From: Shinisaurus crocodilurus
Lineage: Eukaryota > Chordata > Lepidosauria > Squamata > Shinisauridae
Reading direction: 5' to 3'
Length of the DNA stretch: 64,000 bases
NCBI GenBank assembly: GCA_021292165.1
Contig: CM037877.1
Span: forward strand, 299,290,726-299,354,725
Positions 39,605 to 51,700 of this stretch are shown in pieces (the stretch's first letter is position 1; the number at the start of each line of letters is the position of its first letter). Below the pieces are notes generated by a model. The model made no database searches and had not been told where the DNA came from. It saw only the letters and a program-made list of their open reading frames with translations. The translations under genes and the position numbers were made by a program.

Positions 39605-39962
39605 GGAGTTGATGCCAATGAGGCTATAAAGGGGGCGGGTGGGTGTGCGTACATGCAAAGAAGGCGGGCATTCCCTTTTGATGCCGCTGGCACTGGGCAG
39701 TGCTTTTTGGAAAGCTCTAAATGTGATTCCTCCCCGGAGAAAGAAGCATATTGACAGTACAAAGATCACCAGAGGGGCGAGAGCGTTGTTGGAAGAGGAC
39801 GAGGGAGTGAACCAACTGAGCCGGTGGAGTCTCCCCTGGGCCTCAGGGAGACAAGGGGGGAGGGGAAGGAAGGACCGACCGACAACCTCCCAATCCCAGA
39901 TCGTGTGTGCCAACTCCTCTTTCCCTCTGTGGCAACGTGCTGCCACGCTTCTGGAAATCAAG
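39605..39962 (+). promoter_or_regulatory. Probable ASGR-like gene promoter and non-coding leader exon
   Basis: TATAAA at 39625-39630 would place a start site near 39655. The leader would then run to the strong donor aag|gtgagt at 39963. It is homologous to 27740-28075, upstream of the relic copy, and those are the only two occurrences in the window. The distance to the next exon (42627) is about 2.7 kb. Function as promoter is inferred from the TATA box, donor and duplicated position. Confidence 0.6.
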
Positions 39963-40238
39963 GTGAGTAACGTCCGTGCAAAGTCTCCCCAGACAGCTTG
40001 GTAGTGTGGAAAAGGCCGTTGCCCTAGTGCATGAGGGACTTAGGGCCTGCTTGCACAATGTGCTAAAAGGGCCTTCCAGTCTGGAGAGACTCCCCGAGCC
40101 CTCTTGTGTGCAGGATGAACAGAGAAGGGTTACCCGTTTCTAAAGCAAATCTGAACTCTCGCCAATTCCAAAATGGTTGCCATTTTGGCCTCGTGTAGCA
40201 AAAGCAACAGAGTCCTTGGGCACCTCAAACGTCTAGCG

Positions 40239-41159
40239 CAGTGATGGCGAACCTTTTTGAGCCCGAGTGCCCAAACTGCAACACAAAACCAACTTATTTA
40301 TTTCAAAGTACCAACACTGCAATTAAACCTGAATACTGAGGTTTTAGTTTTAGAAAAACAACTCATACAGTTGTCCGAACTAATTAACATCTTTTGTCTT
40401 AAAAGAAAAACACAATAACAGAGCTTTCAATGATACAAACAGTTTTTTGTTGAAAAAAAAATCAACTCAAAAAATTATTATAGTACTACATTGTACACGT
40501 AGCCTGAAGGGAATTTATACAAACTTTTTAAATAATTAGGCACATGTATTTTTGGATAAGGGATTCTTAACTTGTAATATGATTATATGCCAGACTGAAA
40601 TTGTATGGGGCAAGCTTTACCCCAGGTCCTTTCCCTGCTTCTACAGGTGTCGGATTAGTAAAAGTAAAAGTCAACCTGTGCTAGGATGGGCAAGATAAAC
40701 AAGAAAACTAAACGTGCTTAACACATTTTAAACACTTTATGTCTTGGACTGCAAACACTGCATTGGGCAAAAGTTTGCATTGGGCATGCTTTTGCACAAT
40801 TAATGTGATTTTTGCTATTGCATGCATGCTGATAATTTATCAAACCTTGGCTCATACTCCGTTAGTTTGAGAGCAACCCATGCAGCACTCAGGTCAACAG
40901 TTAGGGCTTTACATCCAGGCCATGCTCTGTGCATCATCCTTCAAAATCTTTTAAATGTGGTAACAATGTAGAAAAGAATTCTGTAACAGGAATTCTAGAA
41001 TAAAATCATTCTGTTCCACACTGTGAGAAAGAACAAAATCATTAGTGTTTTGCAGAAGGGGACAGTCTTTTCGTGATCTGGCAACCAATGGCTCGAGTGC
41101 CCACAGAGAGGTCCCTGCGTGCCAGCTGTGGCACCCGTGCCATAGGTTCGCCATCACTG
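40239..41159. mobile_element. hAT transposon, non-autonomous, about 920 bp, perfect 8-bp duplication
   Basis: Ends cagtgatggcgaaccttttt and ggttcgccatcactg, flanked by gtctagcg at 40231-40238 and 41160-41167. The right terminus resembles the Charlie/OposCharlie group, from memory only. There is no transposase frame. Confidence 0.9.
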
Positions 41160-41335
41160 GTCTAGCGGATAAAACTGTGGAATGTGCTTTTGAGGGCTGG
41201 AGCCTGCTTTGGCAAATGCATGGAGGCAGCATCTCTGAAGATGTTAGGTACAGATACATAAATACAGTGCAGAAGCGAGGATGGCTGGTGGTGGAACTGT
41301 ACACCCAGTGGTACTAAAAAAAAGCCAAGGGAATG

Positions 41336-41357
41336 AGAGAGAGAGAGAGAGAGAGAG
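41336..41357. repeat. (GA)n microsatellite
   Basis: About 22 bases of ag repeats. Confidence 0.9.
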
Positions 41358-41789
41358 CTGTTGGTGAGTTCATCCAGTTAAATGTGGACTGATTTAAACG
41401 TCCCTCTTTTTTCTTTTTCTTTTTAAAATAGCCTGTTGTGGAAAGGAACAAGGTAACACGGTGGAAAAAAGTACTGGAAAACAGTTAGCTATTCAGGAGT
41501 CGCGTTGCACTCATACGACCTGCTTGACAAAGAGGTTCCTGACCTTTCAGAGAAATACAAAATACTTACCAGTCCACAATTTCCTTCTTCTCTCTTTACC
41601 AGCTTCTCTGTGAGATTGTGGTGGAGCTTGGAGGAGTTGACGAGGCACCCGGAAGGAATTGTGCCTTTGGCAAGGAGGGGCTGGTTACACCTTTGCTGGT
41701 CACACCTTTTCCTTGAGAGAAAAGGTGAAGCAGCTACCACAGGAAACAGATTTTCCTGTGATGCGCTCTACGTGGGGTTACCCTTGAAG

Positions 41790-42352
41790 ACGGTCCGGAA
41801 GCTTCAGCTGGTACAGAACGCGGCGGCTCGCCTGATTAAGGGCAGCCGCCGGCGTGATCACATTACGCCAGTGCTTAATGAGTTGCACTGGCTACCAGTT
41901 GCTTGCCGAGCCGAATTCAAGGTGTTGGTTTTGACCTTTAAAACCCTACACGGCTCCGGCCCAGCTTATCTCAAGGAGCGCCTCCAGCAACATCAAGTAG
42001 GCCGCTCAACAAGGTCTGCCACGGACGGCCTTCTCCTTATCCCATCAGCCAGAGCAGCCAGGCTGGTGGGGACTAGGAAGAGGGCCTTCTCTGTGGCGGC
42101 CCCCACATTATGGAACTCCCTCCCTAGTGACTTTCGCCATGCCCCCTCCGCGATGAGCTTCCGCCGTGCATTAAAAACATGGCTGTTCAGGCGGGAATAT
42201 GGGGTGGGTTAGGTTTTTAATGAGAATTTTTAATATTGTTTAATCATTATATTTTATTGTGTTTTATTGTATTTTAATTGTACATCGCCCAGGGTGGCTG
42301 GGTGACCGGCCAGATGGGCGATTAAAAAATATAATAAATAAATAAATAAATA
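41790..42352 (+). mobile_element. L2-like LINE 3' part
   Basis: An open C-terminal segment (ARLIKGSRRRDHITPVLNEL, RAFSVAAPTLWNSLPSDF) ends at 42212. It is followed by a 3' UTR with catcgcccagggtggctggg and an (aaat)n tail to 42352. It lies in the first ASGR-like intron. Confidence 0.93.
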
Positions 42353-42626
42353 AAATTTGGGGGCTTGTACGGTCGGCAGCAGAGCATGAGAAGCACACAT
42401 ATCTGACCCGTGCAAGCGCCACTGAAATTGTGCAGAACATCATGCTGAAAAAGTGAAAGGGAGAGGTGTTGTTTGGATGTCCCGCCACGGGCAACAAAAT
42501 GCCCCGGACTGGCTCTGCGTGGTCAGCCAGTCTATCCGTGTGCTGAATTACTCTTTCGGCAATCTTGATCCGACTGGTTTGCCTCTCGCTGGGAGCTCAC
42601 CTACAAATGTGGTTCTGTTTCTCCAG

Positions 42627-42719
42627 GTACTTGACCCCCTTCTAGAGTCACCATGATCGAAGATTACCGCAATCTTAATTCGGATGTAGAGGAGGAGGGC
42701 GGCACACCTGTCCAAAAAG
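42627..42719 (+). CDS. ASGR-like exon 2: 5' UTR end and cytoplasmic start
   Basis: Acceptor tctccag ends at 42626. ATG at 42653 opens MIEDYRNLNSDVEEEGGTPV and donor gtgcgt starts at 42720. YRNL is a YxxL internalisation signal at the same position (Tyr5) as in mammalian ASGR1, which supports this start. The acidic run may match the casein-kinase-type acidic patch of the family. Confidence 0.85.
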
Positions 42720-45700
42720 GTGCGTAGGCCAGATGGAATTTGTCAGGGTCAAAAAGATAAATGAGGAACTCGGGTCAGCAGCACAGGTACAGGCTCAGCA
42801 GAGACCTGGGCCCACTCCTCTTTGTGACCACTAGCTAAGAATAGTCACGGGGTCTTAATGAGGTGGACTAGGGCAGCCTTCCTGAACCTGGTGCCCTCCA
42901 GATGTGTTGGACTACAACTCCCAGCATCCCCCAGCCAGCATATTTTATTGACCTACACACACCATTCCAGATTAGCAATCACTTATCCAGATTCAATGAG
43001 TCCTGCCTACCATGGAACAAGCATGCCGTACTATTGGATGCAACTCCTACAATGGCTGGAGTTCACAACTGGAACTCTAAAACCTAGGTTGATCCCACAC
43101 TGTCCCTTTTCTCTGGAATTACCATCCTTGGTTCACTCACTTCTTGCGGAGAATTCGGACGATATTGTTGCCAAATGGTTGCACTCCGGCATTTTCTGTG
43201 TTGTCTCCCCACATTGCACTACCAACCTGTCCAGTGTGGATTGTTAAAGTGCTGTTGAAGCTTTTCCGAGCTATTGTGCCTTCAGTTAAAAGCTTCCTAC
43301 TCGCAGCTTCTACCCCCTTTTGTGCTTCCTGTTCAGTGCTGCTGGAGGATTAGTGATGCATTGCCCCTTAATTTGTCAGCAGTAAATGGAGCAGAAGCTG
43401 TAAGGAGAAAGCTACTAATTAAGATTGCAGGGGACCGTTGCTTAATGGGACGTATTCATGAGCAAATGTTAAACAAGGATCTTAGCTGTGGGGACGAACA
43501 CTGCTGGATAGGGCGGCATTATATTGTGCTGTGTAGAACTACTGTTTCAATTCTACTTCCAGGTAATTGTGGCCAAGCATGGCCTAAAGCAGGGGTGGGC
43601 CCACTGCTGGCTTTGGCCCCACTCACTGCTGACATATGGCCCCTGACATATTACCAGTGGAAGACCGACAACCTGGTCTTCTGCGTGGGTTCAATGCTAA
43701 GGGGGTAGCGAGTCCTGGGGCGGGCCTTCTCCGAGATCCCCAGCGACTATCACCCTTAGCCCAGAACAAAGGGATAACTTATAGCCACAGAAGTATCTTT
43801 TAGAAAACAAGTTTATTTACAACATTACCTTCACAAACCCAGACACACGCCAGCAATACAGCTTATCAGTACGGTACAAAGTAGCAAGCAAGAAGTCTTA
43901 AGGACACCGTGATTTCAGGGCTCTCAGCTAGTTAGTTCAGCTCGGGTCCTGGCAGAGGCCCGGTCAACCGCACACTGCTAGCTGGGTTCCCGGCGGAGGC
44001 CCGGTCTACCCAAGCGGCTAGCTGGGTTCCCGGCGGAGGCCCGGTCTACCCAAGCAGCTAGCTGGGTTCCCGGCGGAGGCCCGGTCTACCCAAGCGGCTA
44101 GCTGGGTTCCCGGTGGAGGTCCGGTCTACCCAAGCGGCTTGTGAGTGATTTCAGCTTGGTTTCCCGGGGTCCGGTCAACCCAAGCGGCCAGTGATTTCAG
44201 CTAGCTGGAGCACGCCGGGTGCTGCTCCCCGGGGTTGCCGATCCCTTCGTTCCCTTACCCCAAGCATGGGGCAAGATTGCTGATCAGGTCCAACAACTCA
44301 GTTCCCTTGCGCAGGGTGTTTTATACCTTGGTGTTTCAGGTAGCCCCTCCCTCCGTGATCAGGTGGGTTGCCACCCTCCCTGAGGGGCGGCCTTTTGGGT
44401 CAGGTGGGGTGACGCCCTCCCCCCCTCGTGGGATGGGGTCCCTTTGAAGCCCCTTGCTTAATGGTCCCATCCTATGGTGTTGAGTGGCCATTTCTTAGGG
44501 GTGCCGAAGTGTCTGCTCTGGAGAGGTATTCAAGTATTATGTAGATGGGGCTGATATTGACGAACCTGGGGGTGCTTCCTGCCTTCCCCCCTGGGGTGAT
44601 TCTATGCAGATGTTGTTTGTCCCCTTTGGCCTCTGTGGAGACTGGCTGTCTCCCCCCCCCCCCCGGGTCTCCTTCCCCCCTCCTTGGTGAGTGTGTGTGT
44701 GTCAGGCAGGGGGCTTAGGTTGGCTTTCTCCACATTACCCATGAGGGAATGTGGCGCTCGACAGAAAAAAAGGCATTCTACCCTTGCTTTAGGGCCTGTG
44801 TGAGACAGGTCGCCATCCCCCTGCCGCCGCCGCCGCCGCCGCCACCACCACCACCACCCGGTGACCATTTTCTCTTCCCGCACAGAAGCTGAACTGCAAA
44901 CATCCGGACAGTTTTGCAACCTAATCACTTGGAATGTTCATCAATATCACAAGTTCACAACACTCACTGCCTGCAGCCCTGCCCTAAGTACAAAAGGAAA
45001 TGGATTGATAACGGCAGTGGGTTACTAGAGAGGCACTTAGTCGAGGCAGGGTGGGGGTAGGATGGGTTCCTGACCATTGTACCCTTCCCTCAGTCTCTGC
45101 ATGGCTTCCCCCAAGCTCGCCAGGGAGGCAGCGTGTCTGCCCTAGCCGCCGTCTGGTTCTGATCCTGCTGGGACTCGGCGTCATCCTCATCCTCGCAGTC
45201 ATTGTATTTGGCGCCAGAGGTGAGTGGTCTAGTGACGGGTGGCAGAACAAAGAGGAGTGTTCAGTGGGAGCGGGACAAAGACCAAGGGAGCCCGGGGCCC
45301 GAGCAAGGAGGAGGTGAGCGTGCGAGGAAAAAAAAGGCCCCAAACAGGATGAACGGCGCAAAGCGATAAGTGTGCACAATCAGGGCCGGATTAACATAGG
45401 GGCGATTGGAGCGGCAGCTCCAGGCCCATAACAGAAAATAGGCCCACAATATAGGGACGCGCGGCACGATTTGAGTTAGCTCTGATCGTTATCATTCAGC
45501 ATAATTAATGATTTTTTCAAGATTAGAAAGGTGTTCTAAGCACATCTGCATTACAGGCTTGAGGCAAGACCTAGCAAGAACTGTTGTTCTCAAATTAGCA
45601 TTTCGGTAGGTTTTTGCATTTCAATCACTGTTACTACATTTCTTTGAAGCACATGGGGGGCTTGCTAGGGTCTGTAATATTCAGATTTAGAAGGGACCTC

Positions 45701-48700
45701 TCTCTCCAGCCTCGAGCAAAAGATCTTTCTGATTCGCAGCTCAATTGTTCAAATGCTAGTTTAACAAAAAAACAAATCAAAGCAACAAGAACAACACAAT
45801 TATTCTTGGTCAAGCAAAGCTTCCTGGCTTTTTGTTGTGGCTGCTTTTTCTTTTTTAATAAATAAATTTGGGGGAAATTGGGAAGACCCTTACTGATGAG
45901 CTGCAGGAGTTTTTGAGTTTTGGCACTTTAATGGTAATTAAAATATTTAATTTGTTTTAATATAAAATTGCGTCTTCATTTTATTTATTTCCATAAAAAG
46001 GCCCACCAAAATCCTCAGCACCAGGCCCATAATGCTCTTAATCCGGCCCTGTGCACAATTGGGCTCGTTCGTGTGCAAAATTGGGGACAACGTGGGAGGC
46101 AGGCTACTGTGGGGTCCCTGACTCTCTTCACCTCCCGCCACGCCCAGGTCATGCCTCCAGCAAGCAGCTTTGGGGGGTGAAGGAAACCTTTAAAAGCATC
46201 AATCAAACGGTGGCCGAGCAGATGACCAGCCTTCAGCACAGGGGTAAGTGAAGGAGGCGTTGCGGCCGGGTCGGAACTGAAACAGAAAATCTGTGATTTG
46301 TTATCGGTTGCTTCTACACTTCAGCCGCATAGTGCTGCTGGCGGATTGCTTTCCCACGATTAGCTAGAAGCACAATTGAAACGGGAACTCTGCACAGCAC
46401 TTAATATCACGTTATCCTGCGGTGCCCTTTGCTGTGGGCCGAGGAAGGCTCCCCATGATGCTTACTCACAAGAAAGCCCCATTCAGCAAAGATCCCTCAA
46501 CAGAGCCTCTCGCTATTCACCAAAGGCTCCAGAGCAAACTTAGTGGTAATGGGATAAGAGGAGGGGTGGAAGAAAAGGAAGCGGAGTAATTCTTGCAATG
46601 GAGGTAGCTAGGCAGTGGGGTTCCCCCAAGGATTTGTACTGGGGCTGGTGCTTTCTAATTTACTAATAATCAGGGCCGGTGCTACCATTAGGCCAACTAG
46701 GCAGCTGCCTAGGGCGCAGGGCTAAAGAGGGCACCAGAAACGCCTTGAAAAAAAACAGCGCTCTCAAGTGGGAAGGGGGGGGCGCTAAATATCTGATCTT
46801 GCCTAGGGCACCAAACTGCCTTGCACCGGTCCTGCTAATAATAATCTGGAGTTAGGAGTGAGCAGTGAGGTGGCCCCAGTTTGCTGATGACATCCAGTTA
46901 TTTGGTGGGGTGTTAAAACAAAGAGATGGTGTGAAGAGGTCTGAAAGGGTCTCTCCAAACTGGGAGAATGGGCATAAAAATGGCAAACACAGCTCAGTGT
47001 AAGCAAACGTAAAGTGATGTAAAGTTGGGCCCAAAAGTCCCAGCTGCACGTATATGCTGATGGGATCCAAGCAGGTGGTGACTGACCAGGAAAGAGATCT
47101 TGGGGTTGTGGTGGACCGCTCGATGAAAACGTCAACCCCATGGGAGGCTGCTGTGAAAACGGCAAATTCTGTGTTGGGCATAATTAGGAAAGGAATTGAA
47201 AATAAAACTGCCAAGATCACGCTGCCCTCATGCAAATCTAGAGTGCGACCACACTTGGAATACTGTGTTGTACAGTTCTCATCACCGCAGCCAGAAAAGG
47301 ACCTTGTAGAGCTGGAAGAAGTGCAGAAAAGGGCAGCTAAGATGATCAAGGGGCTGGAGCAAGTCCCCTACGAGGAAAGGTGACAGCAGATGGGATGGTT
47401 TAGCTTAGAAAAAAGGCGACTGAGGGGAGGTATGGTAGTCAGAGGTGTAGAAAATTATGCCTGGTGTGGAGAAAGTGGGCAGGGGGACATTTTTCTCCCT
47501 CACTCATAATACTGGAACGCAGCAGGGTCATCCCATGAAGCTGATTGGTGAGAGATTCAGGACAGACAAAAGGAAGTCCTTCTTCACATAGCACAGGATG
47601 TAGTCATGGATACCAGCTTGGGTGGCTTTAAAATGGGATTCGACCAATTCCTGGAGGAGAAGGCTACTAGTCATGATGGCTCTGTATTCTGTCCAGCATC
47701 AGAGGCAGTGCACTTCTCAATACCAGTTGCTGGGGAACAGGAGCGGGAGGGTGCAGTTGCGCTCATGTCTTGCTTGTGGGCTTCTCATTTGGGGCGTCTG
47801 GTTGGCCACTGTGGGGAGAGAATGCTGGATGACATTAACAATGCCCCCTGCCTTGTTAATTAGTAGCTTCCTCTTCCTCACTCCTTAGCCCTTCTCCCCC
47901 TTGGACCGCTTCCTGTTCAGTGCAGCTTCAGCATTACTGAAGAGGAGCCTCAATTGCACCTTAATCACACAGTTTCCCTTCCTGAGGGCTAAAGCAGGCC
48001 ATGGGGGGGGGGGACTGGGGTGTGTGAAAGAAGGCGGGCAGCCGCACAGCCCCAGTGTCACCCAACCCCATTTTGTGCATTGCAGAAACAGACACGGACA
48101 CAAAAATCACACAAATGGAAGGGGCGGTGAAAAAGCTGACCGAGGACGCGGATGCAGGTGAGTCAGCAAAAGCCAGATGTAGTAGAACGGTTATTTCCCT
48201 GCATGTATAATTATGCATGATGGGATAAAATCCAACATAAGTCCTACTTACAGGTAGAATGGGTATTACTTAAGTCCCACTCATTTCAATGGGCCTACTC
48301 TAAGTAGCACTTATGCTGGATTCTTCTTCACATTAGATGCATGTCTCAAAAGAAAGACTCGAGATACCTTACAAAAGGAATTAAAAATGTACATTAAAAA
48401 AAAAAAAAAATGGAAACGGCGAAACAATCGAAAATCCCAAAACCTGATCAAACAACTAAATTACGGAACCTCATCATATGCTGTCAAATTCTTGGAAGCA
48501 GAGGGAAGTCTTAACCCAGTGTTCTCCAACCTTGGGTCCCCAGATGTTTTTGGCCTACAACTCCCAGCATGCCCCAGCCAGCTACGCCTTTCAGCCAGAA
48601 GTGAGTGAACCAAGGATGGTGCCTGTTGTTGTAGCAAAATTGTAAGAATTTCCAATGGGCTTGCCTGATTGGCACATGAAAGTACACTTTTGAAAGGCTG

Positions 48701-51700
48701 GTTGATGCTAGTAACTCTGCTTCTGAGATGGTCTCCACGATGGACTTGGAACGTTTCTTGGCCATCCACTTGTTCAGCCATTTGACATCCAAAATGACCC
48801 TGATATCATTTTTCTTGGGCACCAAGGAAAAGATGGAGAAACCCCCACATCAGATGTCCTTGTCGGGGCAGGTTCTATGGCCCTGATCAAAAGGAGATGA
48901 TCTATAGCAGTGTTCTCCCACCTTGGGTCCCCAGATGTTTTTGGCCTACAACTCCCAGCATGCCCCAGTCAGCGTAGAACACTGGTTGGTTTAGACTTTT
49001 GTCCACAGAAATCGATGGGCAGAACTCCCTTCCCTTTGCATGCATCTGGCGGCACAGAGTTCTGCCCATCGATTTCTGCGGCTGTGCCCCCAAATTCTCG
49101 TATCATCAGAGCCCAGCCATGTGCGTCTCCCTGAGCAAGCTTTTCCTTCAAAGAGGAAGTCAGAGCAAAACGTCCTCATTTTCTGGCTGGGGCGTGCTGG
49201 GAGTTGTAGGCCAAAAACATCTGGGGACCCAAGGTTGGAGAACACTGTCTTAACCTGATGCCCAAAAGATGACAATGTCGGTGCCGGGCGAGCCTAGCTG
49301 GGGAGGGAGTTCCACAATCGGGTGGGCGGCATCATGGCAAACTAGGCCAGCCTTCCCAGCCTGGTGGGTGCCCTCCAGATGTGTCGGGCTGCAACTCCCG
49401 TGAACTGCCTACGACGCCCACGGATGTTGTCGTCCAACACGCCTGGAAGGCACCAGACTGGGGAAGGCGACGGGGGAGGACTCATCATCCTGCAATTTCC
49501 TCCTGGTAGGAATTTTCTTCTTGGCCCCAAATTGGCGAGAGAGGCGGGTGTGCACGCACGCGCCTGTCTGTGTAAGGAGGGAGGCAGTTGAGAGAGAGCA
49601 TAACCCGGGGAACGCCTCAGCTGTGCAGAAGTGCGGCCGCGGGGAAAGAAAAAGAAACAGAAACCGCCCACCGAAAAGGACCGGCGATCTACGGGCTCCC
49701 AGGGCCTGTGAGGGCGTCCGATGGTGCGAGGGGGGAAGGAGGAAAAATGAGGGAGAGGACGGGACTGGAGGTGGAGATGAGCATTGCAGGGATGTGTGCT
49801 GTGAACACCTCCTTACCTTCTCTGGGTGGGGACTTTTCCTTTCCCACTCTCCAGAAACCTCTCCTCTCCCTGCTATCTATGCTAGTAAAAGAGGATGGGG
49901 GGGGGGGTCGGTCTGTCCGTCTGTCCGTCAGCACCGTAGCACCAAGGCCGTGAGACCTAGACACTGGCTGAAAGTTGGCGCGCACACTCAGGAGACCCTC
50001 AGGGTGTGCACCTCGGGCGGTTATTTTGTTTTTCAGATGCATTAATTAATTCCAGCCCTGCGGCTGAAGTGACACGTTCAGTCACTAGGTGGCAGACTTC
50101 CCTAACCAGCCCAGAGGGCCATACGGTTTGAAGCCAGGGGGAGATGAGCGGGCCGAGGAGGAGGGCTGCCCCCTCCCCTTGCTGTGGGGCAGCCCCCCTT
50201 CTGGGAATGGAATGGACAGCTGCCTCCCTGGGGGCGGGGGTGGGGGGGCTGTCAGGGTACACCAGGGCAGGGGCTGTGCCTAGGGGTGCCAGCGGGCATG
50301 GCTTCACGCAGACAGGGTGAGCACAAGGTGTCCAACTCTGAGTCAGCTGTGTACGTTTGCTTGGAGCTTTGCTGTGGCAAACTAAGGGCTATTCCAGCCC
50401 ACGTGAAGCCGGGTCCGTTTGCTAGAATAGCAATAAAATGCTCAGATTTAGAGCTGGCGGCCCAACCCCACACCTGAGGCTTTCATAGCACAATGGGGAA
50501 AGGTTTCAGGGGGGTGGGGTGGGAAGAAAAATGTAAGCCCTGAAACCTCCCCCCCCCACTGTTGCAAGTCCCCAATGTTGCTACAAGGGCATTCCAAGCC
50601 GGTGGGAGCCCTTAATAGGAGCGAGGTAAACACTGCAACAATTTGTTGTTGCGCACATTACTCATAGTACTACATATTTTTTGCCATAAAAGTCTGCACA
50701 AGGTGTAAACTTGAGGGAAGAAATCCCAGGTGTTTTTAGGGTGCTGCATGGCCACAAATTAAGATTTCGGTGTGTGTCCCCCCCTAGAATGTTTCAATCT
50801 TGCGGGTTTGTTTGTTTTTTTAAATGTTCCCAATGTGTGTGTATGTTTCTTTCTAACCCTACTGCAATTGTAAGCACTAAATGCACTAAACGTTGTTCTT
50901 TTTAATGTTCTCTCTCCAGCCAGAACACGACTCCTGGCCCAGGTGCACGAGTTGCGGAGGAACATTAGAATCATGAATTGTGACCTGGACAATTTTAAAA
51001 AAAACCAAACAGGTCAGGAGCGGCTCTGGAATTCAGAACGGAGCGCCTGGGTGTGCAAGGCACACGGCCAAGTGCACAGAGGAATGAGGCCTGCTCCAGA
51101 TTTTTCAGTGTATTTGAAAGAATTCACTTTCTTTCAAATACACTGAAAGTTTCAAATGCGTTCAATGTACTTGAAAGAATTTACCTTTTTTTCTTTTTTT
51201 TTGGTGTCTTCAACCTGCTTTGTCAATGTTTTATCTACACACATTTTCCTGGACTTTGGTCCAAACCTGGATGATAGGATGCGCTTCCAGGTTTCAGTGT
51301 GTTGCCATCAGGGCTGGCGCCCAAGGGTCGGCATGATGGGGCAGGTGCCGAGGTGCCACACCCCAGCAGGGGCCCGCGGGCAAGAGCCCCCTGGACTTGC
51401 TCCTCCTCTTCGCCATTGCAACTGGCTTGTTCCCCCCCTGCCTCTCGCTCTGGCCCAGACAGCGGTGGTGGCGAGAAAGAAGGAGGAGCGGGAGACGCCA
51501 CGGCCTGCTTGCTCCCGGGCTCTCTGCTTGTCAAGCAAGCAAGGGGTAGCCACGGTGAGAAAGAGGATGAGGAGCAAGCGCAGCTGGTGGCCATGGTGGT
51601 GAGAACGTGGACTCTCTGAGGGAGTCGGTCCCCGTTGAGGGAGTCTTGCCCGAGGGCCCTCAAAAACCTGGAGCTGGCGCCGGCTGGCATGTAAACACGA

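Noticed and set aside
43940..44190. CRISPR-like array
   Set aside because: Units are contiguous 40-bp tandem repeats without unique spacers, and the genome is eukaryotic.
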